DNA from: Bacilli bacterium
GTDB lineage: Bacteria; Bacillota_I; Bacilli_A; RF39; UBA660
Length of the DNA stretch: 31,989 bases
Direction: 5' to 3'
Assembly (NCBI GenBank): GCA_900772445.1
Contig: CAAHEL010000073.1
Location: 1-31,989, forward strand
Positions 14,326 through 23,116 of this stretch are shown one piece after another (positions within the stretch are counted from its first letter, which is position 1; the number at the start of each line of letters is the position of its first letter). A program made the position numbers and the translations under genes. The notes beneath the pieces were generated by a model. That model was not told where the DNA came from, made no database searches, and saw only the letters and a program-made list of their open reading frames with translations.

Positions 14326-14494
14326 CTCTTGATTTAAAACTTTCACATATAGTTTCTTTACTACAAGTACAATCATCTTTATTGCAAGTACAACTAACAT
14401 TAATTTCTGATAATTCACATTTTTTATCATTTTGATTATTATGACAGCAAGATGTAACATTACATTTAATATTTTGATTATTATCTTTTTTCAT
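14315..14494 (-). CDS. Small Cys-rich DUF1540-like protein
   Basis: A 59-residue protein too short for the usual gene-length cut-off. Read on the minus strand from ATG 14494, it has a perfect GGGAGG (14506-14501) six bases upstream. The sequence has nine cysteines and a His in the DUF1540 pattern: CNVTSCCHN...KCELSEINVSC, then TCSKETICESFKSR at the end. The conserved frame is C-x-V-x-x-C-x-H...C-x-L-x-x-I-x-V...C-x-S-F. DUF1540 proteins of Bacillota are small, probably metal-binding, of unknown role and sometimes sporulation-associated. A different minus-strand frame over the same bases (14266-14460) is hydrophobic and spurious. Confidence 0.85.
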   Translation of the reverse strand: MKKDNNQNIKCNVTSCCHNNQNDKKCELSEINVSCTCNKDDCTCSKETICESFKSRENE

Positions 14495-15201
14495 TATTTT
14501 CCTCCCTAAAAATAGTATTATCTATTTATTATTATTTATACTCCTTTTCTTCTATTATATAGAACTTAACATAATATATATTATAGGAAGTATGATATTT
14601 TGAAATTTATTTGATTATTATTATTATATATAGATATTATAATATTTTTATTAATATTTAATTATATATTTATTATTATTTTGTAATCTATATTAAAATC
14701 ATTTTTATTAATTATTTATTTTAAATTTATAATTAATTTTTAAATTTTAATTTACTATTATATTATATTATATTTAGTTAGATTTATTTAATTTGAGATA
14801 TATAATTATCTAACTAAAATACTCTCGATTTAAATTTAGACCTATTATAGTATTCTTAATAGCTATATCCCCTACTTTTTTTACCTTAACTTTGATAGGG
14901 GACTTAAATTTTGATTTGAGGTGTATAATTAATTATCCATCTTTTAGTTTCTCGATTTAAATTTGAGAACGTTAATTTTATTAAACAATTAATATTTCTA
15001 CTAATTATTCATAACATCAATTAAAATATACCAAAATAATATTTAATATATAATCAGATGATAATAATAAACAATTAATAATTTATAAATTTATAATTCT
15101 AAAAAATAATTTAAATTATCTTAACATTATTATTCTTATCATTATTAACATACTACATTTACGAATTTTAGTAAATAAAGTAAGGTAGGGGGAATGCTAA
15201 T
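14495..15201. other. Gene-free, extremely AT-rich spacer with imperfect repeats
   Basis: About 700 bases with no supported ORF, between the DUF1540 gene and the ftsW-like gene, both of which read leftward. It holds two copies of a roughly 50-base unit (14790-14837 and 14913-14964). Each has ATTTGAG-purine...TATAATTA at the left and the identical CTCGATTTAAATTT at the right. Between them is an inverted repeat TCCCCTA (14868-14874) / TAGGGGA (14896-14902). I see no tRNA, riboswitch or clear DnaA-box cluster. Confidence 0.6.
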
Positions 15202-15233
15202 AAAAAATAGGGGTATTTCAATAACTACCCCTA
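15202..15233 (-). terminator. Terminator of the ftsW-like gene
   Basis: A perfect stem TAGGGGTA/TACCCCTA (15233-15226 and 15215-15208) with a 10-base loop and six T on the minus strand. Confidence 0.85.
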
Positions 15234-15238
15234 CTCTA

Positions 15239-16369
15239 TTAATTTAGATTATTTTCAACAGATATTCTTTGAACTAAACCTAAAGCAATAAATAATGATA
15301 ATGTATAACTACCACCATAACTTAAGAATGGAAGTGGTACTCCAGTAAGTGGTGCAAGTCCCATAACTCCAACTAAATTTATGGTAATATGTGTAAATAT
15401 ATAAGCAAATACTCCGTAAGCAATTAAACCATTTCCAAGATTTTTAGCGTGTCTAGCAATTGTAAATATTCTGTAAAGTATGATACAATATCCAATTATA
15501 ATTAATATTCCTACTAATAATCCCCATTCTTCGACGATAATTGGAAAGATAAAGTCTGTATAAGAATCAGGTAAGTATAAATATTTTTGGGTGCTCTCCC
15601 CTATTCCTTTACCAGTTAAACCGCCGTTATGAAAGGCAATATAACTATTACATAATTGATATCCTTCTTTTTGTTGATAATTCTCACAAGGATTATGTAA
15701 AAACGCTGTTAATCTATCTTTTTGATAATCTCTTAATATTGAACCTTTGGTACTAATTAAAAGCACTATAATTATTGCTAATGCTCCAACAAATATTTTA
15801 TTAAATATACTTCGATATTCTTTTTTTATTGGTACTGAATAAAAGATTATTATAGTTACAATTGCTAAAATCATTGCTGTACCTAAATCGGGTTGTAGGG
15901 CAATTAATATGGCAATTACCACCACAATTAATAATGGTTTAATTATATTCCATTGACTATCTAGTACATCTCTTTTTTTCTCATAATAACTACCTAGAAA
16001 GATAATTACAAAGATTTTGGCAAATTCACTTGGTTGTAATCTAATTGGTCCAAGTTGTATCCAACTGACAGCATTTCTTGTTGTTTTACCTAAAACTAGT
16101 AAAGTTATCATTACTATAGTTATGGCAATTATAGCAAAGGTACTTAGTTTTTTATAGACTTTTACTGGAATTATATGCATTAAAAAGTAAATAAATAGTC
16201 CTACTCCAACAAAGAATAAATGTCTTATCAAGTAATAATAAGGACTTTTTTCAAAACGCATATAAGATTCCATTGAGGAAGCACTAAATACCATAATTAT
16301 TCCAAATATTGAAAATATAATTATTAATAATAATAGTACTTTATCTATTTTAGAGTGTTTCTTTTTCAT
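15239..16369 (-). CDS. ftsW: SEDS-family peptidoglycan glycosyltransferase, FtsW type
   Basis: SEDS proteins polymerise glycan strands from lipid II together with a class B PBP; FtsW acts at the septum. The 376-residue protein has about ten membrane helices. It shows the FtsW/RodA landmarks: MVFSASS in helix 1, LGPIRLQPSEFAK, LIALQPDLGTA with the catalytic Asp, the long extracellular loop with HNGGLTGKGIGES, SYTDFIFPIIVEEWG, and GVPLPFLSYGGS. The FSASS and DFIFPIIVEE forms favour FtsW over RodA, but the call between them is not certain. Start supported by AAAGGAG six bases upstream. Monocistronic, between its own promoter and terminator. Confidence 0.85.
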   Translation of the reverse strand: MKKKHSKIDKVLLLLIIIFSIFGIIMVFSASSMESYMRFEKSPYYYLIRHLFFVGVGLFIYFLMHIIPVKVYKKLSTFAIIAITIVMITLLVLGKTTRNAVSWIQLGPIRLQPSEFAKIFVIIFLGSYYEKKRDVLDSQWNIIKPLLIVVVIAILIALQPDLGTAMILAIVTIIIFYSVPIKKEYRSIFNKIFVGALAIIIVLLISTKGSILRDYQKDRLTAFLHNPCENYQQKEGYQLCNSYIAFHNGGLTGKGIGESTQKYLYLPDSYTDFIFPIIVEEWGLLVGILIIIGYCIILYRIFTIARHAKNLGNGLIAYGVFAYIFTHITINLVGVMGLAPLTGVPLPFLSYGGSYTLSLFIALGLVQRISVENNLN

Positions 16370-16387
16370 ATGCTACTCCTTTATTAT

Positions 16388-16416
16388 ATAATACCATATT
16401 ATTTGATTAATTTAAA
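16388..16416 (-). promoter_or_regulatory. Promoter of the ftsW-like gene
   Basis: -35 TTTAAA (16416-16411), 17-base spacer, extended -10 TGG-TATTAT (16396-16388). The nusB promoter has the same two elements at the same spacing. Confidence 0.6.
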
Positions 16417-16430
16417 CTTTTTTCTTAATT

Positions 16431-17222
16431 TTAATTCAAGAATTTACAATGTTTACATAATTCTTCTTTTTTTATTTCTTTTTTAAAACCTTCGACCATA
16501 TCTTTGCATCTTTTAGTATTTAATACTTCATTTATATTATCTTTGAATATATTACCCAGGTTTATTTCTCCTTTACTATCTAAACAACAAGGAACTATTG
16601 TTCCATCTGATAATATTCCAAAGTGAGTAATTAATCCATAACATTTACCTTTTTCATTATAATAATTATTATTTAAATCAGGCCAAATAAAGTATTTAGA
16701 TATATTTAGATATAGATTATCTTTTATTTTAGAGTTTTCTAATGTTATATTAGTTTTATAATAATTGTTAATATAATTAATTATTTTATTATTATTTTTA
16801 TTGTCTACCCATATTCTATAATTAATAATAGTATTATTTTGTAATAATGTGTCTACTGTTTTAAAGATATTGTTTAAATATTTTTCTAGTGAAACATTAT
16901 ATTTATCATCAAAACTATGTAGTGAAATATTTAACATATGAATATTTTTATTATTAGTTATTTTATTAATTAAGTAACCATTAGTAGTTATATTTATTTT
17001 ATATTTTTGGCATGCTAACTCTAGAAATTCTGTTATGTTTGGGTGAAGTAGTGGTTCACCTAGTATGTGAAAATATAAGTAATTGGTTATACCTTCTAGT
17101 TTATTTAAGATAGTGTTAAATTCCTCTTTTGTCATAAATTTATTTTTTCTTTGGTTTTTGATGCAAAAATCACAATTTAAATTACAATTATTAGTTATTT
17201 CTATATATACTTTTTTATACAT
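16431..17222 (-). CDS. Radical SAM protein with SPASM-like C-terminal domain
   Basis: A 263-residue radical SAM enzyme. The [4Fe-4S] motif is CNLNCDFC (Cys-x3-Cys-x2-Cys) near residue 15, followed by the GEP motif (HILGEPLLHP) and an N-terminal half-barrel. The C-terminal part has GILSDGTIVPCCLDSKGEINLGN and ELCKHCKFLN, the cysteine pattern of a SPASM/twitch auxiliary cluster. SPASM proteins modify peptides or RNA-linked substrates; no peptide precursor is adjacent, so the substrate is unknown. GAGGAT lies four bases before the ATG. It sits just downstream of the alaS terminator with no promoter of its own that I can see. Confidence 0.88.
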   Translation of the reverse strand: MYKKVYIEITNNCNLNCDFCIKNQRKNKFMTKEEFNTILNKLEGITNYLYFHILGEPLLHPNITEFLELACQKYKINITTNGYLINKITNNKNIHMLNISLHSFDDKYNVSLEKYLNNIFKTVDTLLQNNTIINYRIWVDNKNNNKIINYINNYYKTNITLENSKIKDNLYLNISKYFIWPDLNNNYYNEKGKCYGLITHFGILSDGTIVPCCLDSKGEINLGNIFKDNINEVLNTKRCKDMVEGFKKEIKKEELCKHCKFLN

Positions 17223-17233
17223 AATATCCTCGT

Positions 17234-17258
17234 AAAAAAGAAGTCTTATAGACCTCTT
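17234..17258 (-). terminator. alaS terminator
   Basis: Stem AAGAGGTCT (17258-17250) / AGACTTCTT (17246-17238) with a three-base loop and six T. The alaS stop codon begins in the loop. Confidence 0.8.
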
Positions 17259-19936
17259 ATATAATCTTTTACTTCTTGTAATCTAACACCAAGTTCAGTA
17301 ATGTTTGTTCCACCACCTTGAGCGAAAGTTTTACTTCCTCCGCCATTACCAGAACATTTAAGAGACAATTCTTTAATTACACTACCACAATTTATTTTAT
17401 CATCATTTGTTTTAGCAATAAAGTTAACATTAGTACCATTAGTATTAGCAATTAAAACAAAACTTTTATCTAGTTTATTGCTAACTGCATCAACGATTTG
17501 TTTTAAAACTGGTATTTCATATCCTTCGGTAATTGCTACGATTAGAGATAAATCACCAATTTTTATTTCACTATTTAAAAATACTGATAAGTCACTTATT
17601 GATTTTTCACTCTTTTTAATAGTAAATTCTTTTTCTAATTCTTTTACTTTTTGTTTTAACAAACTAATGTCTTCCTTAACATTTATAATATCTTGATAAC
17701 TAGAGTTATTAGTAGTTTTAAATTCAAATTCAAAAGATAATGCTATTTCTAGATTTCTTGCTTCTTCGACTAATTTTCTTGCTTTTTCTATTAATTTATT
17801 TCTTTCTTCGTTATATGGAATTAATTCTTTTTCTATTGCACTCTCAATATTTTCATCAGTGCTTCCAGTAATTCTATAAACATTTGAACCTTTATTTTCA
17901 ACATTAATTATAGCAATTTTATTTATTTCTTTAGTATTTTTAACGTGAGTTCCACCACATAATTCAATTGAATCTCCGATAGTTACAACTCTTACTAAAC
18001 TACCATATTTGTCTTCGAATAATGCCATTGCGCCAAGATTAATTGCGTCATTTAAATTCATTATTTTTATTTTAGTATCAGTATTTTGCGCTACTCTTTC
18101 ATTTACTCTTTTTTCGATATCCAATATTAATTTATCACTTAGTTTTCCTTGATAAGTAAAGTCAAACCTGAAAGTATTTTCATCTACTCTACTTCCTGCT
18201 TGATGAACTGTATCAGATAGTAATTCTTGTAATGTTTTTTGAATTAAATGGATACTACTATGATTTTTACAAGTATCTAATCTTTTTTGTTTATCTACCA
18301 TAGTATTTACTTTAGTACCTTTGATTAATGTACCTTCTTCAACTTCGACATATAATAAATTTTGTGAATTTGGTGCTTTAATTACATCAGTTACTCTTGC
18401 TTTTAGACTACTTGTAAATATATAACCAGTATCTGATACTTGTCCTCCAGATTCAGCATAAAATGGATTTTCTTCTAAAACTACATAGCCATAATCACTT
18501 GTTTCATCAACGAATTTATTATCTTTTATTATATCTTTAATTATAGTAGTATTTTCTAAAGTATCATAACCAACAAATTTACTTTCTTCTTTATAATTAA
18601 TTAATAGTTCATTTTGAATATTCATACTACTATCAACTTTTCTATTATTTCTTGCTAATTCTTTTTGTACTTTCATATTTTTTTCAAAATCACTAACGTT
18701 TACAGTAAATCCTTTTTCTTCAGCAATTTCAATAGTTAATTCAATTGGGAAACCATAAGTATCATATAGTTTGAAAGCATCTATTCCGCTTATTTCTTTG
18801 TTATCACTTTTGAATAATTCTTCAAGTTTCTTTTCTCCTGATAGTAATGTTTTTTGGAATAATTCTTCTTCTTTAGTTATTAGTTCTTTCATTTCTTTGA
18901 CATTATTATTTAAGTTACGATATATTCCTATATATTTATCTATTACTACATCTACTAAATCTGCCAAAAATGATTTATTTATTCCTAATTTTCTTCCCAT
19001 TCTTACTGAACGACGAAGTAATCTTCTTAAAACATATCCTCTTCCATAATTACTAAATGTTGCACCATCAGATAAAGCAAAAACAAGCGTTCTTATATGG
19101 TCTGCAATTACTTTAAATTCTAATTGTCCTTTATATAATATTTTAGATTCTTCTTCAATAACATGTATTATAGGCATAAATAAATCTGTTTCATAGTTGG
19201 TTTCTGTTTCTTGTAAAATACATGCCATTCTTTCTACACCCATACCAGTATCTATATTCTTATGTGGTAATTCTTTATATTCAGAACGAGGAACACCATT
19301 TTTAGCATTATATTGACTAAATACATTGTTCCATATTTCAATATATCTATCGTTTTCTATTTCTTGTTCTAGTAATTTAATTCCTAGTTTATCTTTATCA
19401 TATTTTACCCCACGGTCATAAAATACTTCGGAATCTGGTCCACAAGGTCCTTCACCAATTTCCCAAAAATTATTTTCTAATTTAACAATATGAGATGGAT
19501 CCATACCTAAACTTATCCATTTGTTATATGCTTCAGTGTCTTCAGGATATACTGTAATATATAGTTTATTTTTATCTAAATCAAAGTATTTTGGACTAGT
19601 AAGAAGTGTATAAGACATTTCTATTGCTTCATTTTTAAAATAGTCTCCGATAGAAAAATTACCTAACATTTGAAAGAAAGTATGATGTCTTGCTGTTTTA
19701 CCAACACTTTCGATATCTCCAGTTCTTATACATTTTTGTACGCTAGTTAATCTTTTATTTTCTGGTACAACACTACCATCAAAATATTTTTTAAGTGGGG
19801 TAACACCAGCATTTATCCATAATATACTTGGGTCATCTTTAGGAATTAATGGAGCACTTTCTAATTCTAAATGTCCGTGTTCTTTGAAATAATCGATAAA
19901 CGTTCTAATTATTTCTTCGCCAGTTAATTTTTTCAT
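17246..19936 (-). CDS. alaS: Alanyl-tRNA synthetase
   Basis: AlaRS charges tRNA-Ala and edits mis-charged Ser and Gly. The 896-residue protein is full length: class II catalytic core from GEEIIRTFIDYF through HHTFFQMLGNFSIGDYF and IDTGMGVERMA; editing domain with HSSIH and CGGTH zinc ligands; a long linker helix; and a DHHA1 C-terminal domain with GNGGGSKTFAQGGGTN. I start at the ATG at 19936: the AAGGA is nine bases from it but touches the in-frame ATG at 19945. It lies one base after the kinase gene, and both are under the alanine T-box at 20493-20676. Confidence 0.98.
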   Translation of the reverse strand: MKKLTGEEIIRTFIDYFKEHGHLELESAPLIPKDDPSILWINAGVTPLKKYFDGSVVPENKRLTSVQKCIRTGDIESVGKTARHHTFFQMLGNFSIGDYFKNEAIEMSYTLLTSPKYFDLDKNKLYITVYPEDTEAYNKWISLGMDPSHIVKLENNFWEIGEGPCGPDSEVFYDRGVKYDKDKLGIKLLEQEIENDRYIEIWNNVFSQYNAKNGVPRSEYKELPHKNIDTGMGVERMACILQETETNYETDLFMPIIHVIEEESKILYKGQLEFKVIADHIRTLVFALSDGATFSNYGRGYVLRRLLRRSVRMGRKLGINKSFLADLVDVVIDKYIGIYRNLNNNVKEMKELITKEEELFQKTLLSGEKKLEELFKSDNKEISGIDAFKLYDTYGFPIELTIEIAEEKGFTVNVSDFEKNMKVQKELARNNRKVDSSMNIQNELLINYKEESKFVGYDTLENTTIIKDIIKDNKFVDETSDYGYVVLEENPFYAESGGQVSDTGYIFTSSLKARVTDVIKAPNSQNLLYVEVEEGTLIKGTKVNTMVDKQKRLDTCKNHSSIHLIQKTLQELLSDTVHQAGSRVDENTFRFDFTYQGKLSDKLILDIEKRVNERVAQNTDTKIKIMNLNDAINLGAMALFEDKYGSLVRVVTIGDSIELCGGTHVKNTKEINKIAIINVENKGSNVYRITGSTDENIESAIEKELIPYNEERNKLIEKARKLVEEARNLEIALSFEFEFKTTNNSSYQDIINVKEDISLLKQKVKELEKEFTIKKSEKSISDLSVFLNSEIKIGDLSLIVAITEGYEIPVLKQIVDAVSNKLDKSFVLIANTNGTNVNFIAKTNDDKINCGSVIKELSLKCSGNGGGSKTFAQGGGTNITELGVRLQEVKDYIRGL

Positions 19937-19937
19937 T

Positions 19938-20480
19938 TTAATCATTCCTTTCGATTATGTCTTTTAATCTATTTATGTATTCTTCGATTGTGCCATTATT
20001 TAATACATAATAGTCTGCCATAGCAATCGGAGGTGCTTTAGCAATATTTTCTACTTCAGAAATATCTCTATTTTCTGCTTCAAGATTAGTAAGTGGTCTA
20101 AATTCTCTTGTATTTAATCTTTTATATCTTATATCTTTATCACAAACAATAGAAATAATTTTAATGTTAGGAAATTCTTTTTTTAATATTTTTACTTCAT
20201 CATATGAATATACTCCATCAAGAATAGTATCTCCAAGTTCTAACATTTCTTTTATTTTTGGTAATAAGATAATAGCAAATGCTCCCATTCCTAATTCTTT
20301 TCTTAAGTTTTCACGCATTGCTTTTTCATTTTTGGGAGTAATTTCGATATTGTTTTCTTTTAATTTATCCATAGTAACTCCACCAAAATATACTTTGTTC
20401 CAACCTTTTTTTTCTAAATATTCGGAAGCAACTGATTTACCACTTCCACACATTCCTACAATTGCAAATAATTTATTCAT
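19938..20480 (-). CDS. P-loop nucleotide/dephospho-CoA kinase-like protein (UPF0200-like)
   Basis: A 180-residue P-loop NTPase with Walker A GMCGSGKS (9-16). It resembles the archaeal-type UPF0200/AAA_18 kinases: LGMGAFAIILLPKIKE after the lid helix, DGVYSYDEVKILKKEFP, RYKRLNTREFRPL...EAENRDISEVENIAKAPPIAMADYYVLNNGT. A nucleotide or dephospho-CoA kinase role is inferred; no substrate is shown. I start it at 20480, where AGGAGG lies seven bases upstream; the longer frame to 20537 would read through the T-box terminator. It shares the T-box with alaS. Confidence 0.8.
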   Translation of the reverse strand: MNKLFAIVGMCGSGKSVASEYLEKKGWNKVYFGGVTMDKLKENNIEITPKNEKAMRENLRKELGMGAFAIILLPKIKEMLELGDTILDGVYSYDEVKILKKEFPNIKIISIVCDKDIRYKRLNTREFRPLTNLEAENRDISEVENIAKAPPIAMADYYVLNNGTIEEYINRLKDIIERND

Positions 20481-20492
20481 ATTATACCTCCT

Positions 20493-20676
20493 AAAAAAAG
20501 ATAGTACCTTCCAAAAGGAGCAATTGTGCGGTACCATCCTTACTTAACTTAATTTCGATAACGGACTAATCCGGTAGTTATTACTACACTATGAAAGTAG
20601 CGTTCAATTAATCCTTTTATCTATTTACACCAACCATAGACTCTCTTTGAAAAATAATTAATCTACTCATCTTTCA
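20493..20676 (-). ncRNA. T-box riboswitch with alanine (GCU) specifier
   Basis: The leader of the kinase-alaS operon. Stem I is closed by TGAAAG (20676-20671) with CTTTCA. The specifier is GCT (20601-20599), inside GAACGCTAC on the 3' side of Stem I, an alanine codon that matches alaS. The T-box sequence GGATGGTACCGCA is at 20539-20527. The terminator pairs GATGGTACC (20538-20530) with GGTACTATC (20508-20500), followed by seven T (20499-20493). Uncharged tRNA-Ala should stabilise the antiterminator and turn the operon on. Confidence 0.92.
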
Positions 20677-20693
20677 ATAAGTTTTACAACAAA

Positions 20694-20722
20694 ATAATAA
20701 CATATATATATTTATTTTGCAA
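20694..20722 (-). promoter_or_regulatory. Promoter of the T-box operon
   Basis: -35 TTGCAA (20722-20717), 17-base spacer, -10 TATTAT (20699-20694), about 15 bases before Stem I. Confidence 0.7.
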
Positions 20723-20752
20723 GATTATTTCTTAATTATATCTTATTTGATA

Positions 20753-22021
20753 TTAATAATATATTATTTTTAAATTAGTATTAGTATTGACAATGCTCTC
20801 ATTATCTTTGAAAGTAACTATAGTATCAGGATTACCATCAGATATATATCTATTAGTTTTAAGTAATCTATTAAATACCATATCAATATCAAAATCTTTT
20901 CCATTATTGTCATATGCTCTACATCTTTTTAAGAATGTTTTATCAAAATTTATATTAAAAGGACTTACTTCAGGTTCCCATCCTACTCTAAGTGCTGCTT
21001 CGGTTTCGTATGTTTTGTTATTGTATGTTGTAGATAAGACATATTTGAAATTATCGTGAGTTTTAACGTATGGACTTCCAAAAGGTAGCGCAATTATTTT
21101 TACATACTTTTCTGGAATTATTTCTTCTAGTTTATCATAAACATATGCTATTTCTTTTTGAACTTTATCAGCAGTTGATTTTTTAATATCAAGATGTGTT
21201 TGAGTATGATTTCCTACATCATATCCATTTTCTATTAACCATTTAAGTATTTTATCATTATATTCACTTTGATTAAATATACCACCATTTACAAAGAATG
21301 TGGCAGTAACTGGAGTATCTTGATGGTTCTTTTTAAATTCTTCAAGTATTCCAACTGCACTATTTTTATCAATAATTATATTACCTTCTTCATCTAATCC
21401 AGTAACTCTAATATTATCTTCATTTCCATCATCAAAAGTTATTACTATTGGACTTTTACCATATGATACTTTAATTATTCCATTTATGTAGTCTTCTAAA
21501 CGTATCATTTCATAACCATTTTCATAATAAAACTCTAAATCTTTTCTAAATGCTTCTGGAGTTCTGTTATAACCATCTTTATCAACATTACCTCCAACTG
21601 TACCCGTACTAGTGCTTGTTTTTTCTCTAATACCATGATACATCATAATGGGAATGCTACCTAATTCATTTATATTATCTTTTGCCATTTTTTCTTTATC
21701 TAACTTACCTAAAGATACTACTACTTCTAGGGTATCTCCTTTATTAATTTTAGTATTTTTATTAATACTTTGACTAATTATTTTATCTTTTTCTATAGTA
21801 TCACTATATTCATAACTTATATTTAATGTTAAGTTTTGTTTATTTGAATAATCTTCTAATAAAGAGATCTCTTTATTTACAAAGTCTTCCATCAAATTAT
21901 CTTTTACTACTTCTTTGGTATTATCTTTTTTAGTTAATTTAAAGATAGCAAATATTATAACTAATAGTATTAATAATATTATAATAATGTTTTTATAATT
22001 AATTTTTTTCTTTTTTTTCAT
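20753..22021 (-). CDS. Membrane-anchored PASTA-polysaccharide deacetylase
   Basis: A 422-residue extracellular enzyme. It has an N-terminal signal anchor (about 12-28), one PASTA domain (about 43-104, ending KINKGDTLEVVVSLG) and a NodB deacetylase domain from about 123. That domain has IPIMMYHGI, the metal motif TFDDG (195-199, Asp198), HTQTH (272-276) and LPFGSPY. NodB enzymes remove N- or O-acetyl groups from peptidoglycan or other glycans. PASTA domains usually sense uncrosslinked peptidoglycan or muropeptides, so a wall-targeted deacetylase is likely. The PASTA-NodB fusion is less common than either domain alone. Start supported by AGAGGTGA. Confidence 0.88.
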   Translation of the reverse strand: MKKKKKINYKNIIIILLILLVIIFAIFKLTKKDNTKEVVKDNLMEDFVNKEISLLEDYSNKQNLTLNISYEYSDTIEKDKIISQSINKNTKINKGDTLEVVVSLGKLDKEKMAKDNINELGSIPIMMYHGIREKTSTSTGTVGGNVDKDGYNRTPEAFRKDLEFYYENGYEMIRLEDYINGIIKVSYGKSPIVITFDDGNEDNIRVTGLDEEGNIIIDKNSAVGILEEFKKNHQDTPVTATFFVNGGIFNQSEYNDKILKWLIENGYDVGNHTQTHLDIKKSTADKVQKEIAYVYDKLEEIIPEKYVKIIALPFGSPYVKTHDNFKYVLSTTYNNKTYETEAALRVGWEPEVSPFNINFDKTFLKRCRAYDNNGKDFDIDMVFNRLLKTNRYISDGNPDTIVTFKDNESIVNTNTNLKIIYY

Positions 22022-22038
22022 AATTCACCTCTAATTAT

Positions 22039-22066
22039 ATTATATACAAATTAGGTAGTTTTACAA
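22039..22066 (-). promoter_or_regulatory. Promoter of the deacetylase gene
   Basis: -35 TTGTAA (22066-22061), 16-base spacer, -10 TATAAT (22044-22039). A consensus TTGACA further up (22107-22102) may mark a second, weaker promoter. Confidence 0.6.
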
Positions 22067-22131
22067 GTATTTATAATTATTTAATTTTTAATTATTTTTT
22101 GTGTCAATTAAACATTAACAAAGTATTAAAG

Positions 22132-22863
22132 TTAATTAATAGCAATAGTATTTTGAAAAAAATTCTCTTTACTTTCCTTAACAATTTTAATCTTATTTTT
22201 TTCTATTAATCTTTTTATAAAATATACAATTATTAAATCAGAAAAATAGTATTCACTCATAAATAAAGCAGTAAATTTACATATTGTTATTTCCCCTAAT
22301 TTTGCTAATTTATCTAAAATAATATCATTATAATAATCATAAGATACTAATTTTACTTTCTCATTTTCTAATATTCTCATATCAGATTTATTCTTAATTA
22401 TATTCTGCCATATTTTTGAATATTTATCCTGTTCTTCTTTAGTTATTTTGTGTTCCAATAACGCAAGACTTTCTAATTCTTTTTCATTCATACACGCTGG
22501 TGAGTAACACTCTTTATCATATGAATCAGAATATACTACATATAAATTACCTTGTTTATCCTTTAAAAAATCACATAAATAAAGTAATAATATATATGAT
22601 TCTATTTCATAATGACTAGTCCAAATTCTAATACCTTCATTATTATTAACTGAATCTTTTAGCATTTCTATTTGTTCTTTAAATGAATAAACTATCACAT
22701 CTCCATATATCTCTTTAGGTAATATAACTTTATAATCATTTATTTTAGATAAATCTGTAACAGAGAAAGTAGTATTAAAATTAATTATTTTATTATTTAA
22801 TAAATTACTTTCTTTCATAGAAACAAATAACGATAAACTATTTATAACATTTGTTTTTTCCAT
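22132..22863 (-). CDS. DUF1835/DUF3658-like protein
   Basis: A 243-residue soluble protein. Its layout fits DUF1835/DUF3658 proteins: a Rossmann-like first half with GDVIVYSF and IRIWTSHYEIESYILLLYLCDFL, then KIWQNIIKNKSDMRILENEKVKLVSYDYYNDIILDKL, which matches the family's W-x(n)-N-S-x-L-R-I...Y-Y-D-x-x-I-L element, and a winged-helix-like C-terminus. The family has no firm function. The gene is 40 bases after xseB with an AGAGGTGAAGG site, so it is the last gene of the nusB operon. Confidence 0.6.
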   Translation of the reverse strand: MEKTNVINSLSLFVSMKESNLLNNKIINFNTTFSVTDLSKINDYKVILPKEIYGDVIVYSFKEQIEMLKDSVNNNEGIRIWTSHYEIESYILLLYLCDFLKDKQGNLYVVYSDSYDKECYSPACMNEKELESLALLEHKITKEEQDKYSKIWQNIIKNKSDMRILENEKVKLVSYDYYNDIILDKLAKLGEITICKFTALFMSEYYFSDLIIVYFIKRLIEKNKIKIVKESKENFFQNTIAIN

Positions 22864-22903
22864 CCTTCACCTCTTATATAAAAATAAATACTTTAATAAG
22901 TAT

Positions 22904-23116
22904 TTACTCTACAGAAAAATCCTTTAATTCTCCATTTTCCATTAATATTTTATTTACTTTTTCAGTAACTTCATTTAATTTATCAGAGCATTCTTTAGCA
23001 AGTTTCATTGCTTTAGTATATTTTTCAATGGCATCATCTAAATTTACTTCGCCACTTTCAAGTTCATTAATTGTTGCTTCTAGTTCTCTTATTTTATCTT
23101 CGAATGTTTTACCCAT
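22904..23116 (-). CDS. xseB: Exodeoxyribonuclease VII small subunit
   Basis: XseB is the 70-residue helical subunit, several copies of which bind one XseA to form exonuclease VII, a single-strand DNA exonuclease. The sequence KTFEDKIRELEATINELESGEVNLDDAIEKYTKAMKLAKECSDKLNE, read over residues 3-48, is the whole family signature. It overlaps the xseA 3' end by 8 nt, as is typical. Confidence 0.96.
   Translation of the reverse strand: MGKTFEDKIRELEATINELESGEVNLDDAIEKYTKAMKLAKECSDKLNEVTEKVNKILMENGELKDFSVE

Noticed and set aside
14266..14460. 64-codon hydrophobic minus-strand ORF
   Set aside because: It has no ribosome-binding site and overlaps the DUF1540-like gene (14315-14494) in another frame; the latter has GGGAGG and the family's cysteine pattern.
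14495..15201. Replication origin
   Set aside because: Only one weak DnaA-box-like sequence and no dnaA/dnaN neighbours; AT richness alone is not evidence.
20481..20537. Longer N-terminus for the kinase gene
   Set aside because: It would be translated from the T-box terminator hairpin; AGGAGG just before 20480 gives the real start.
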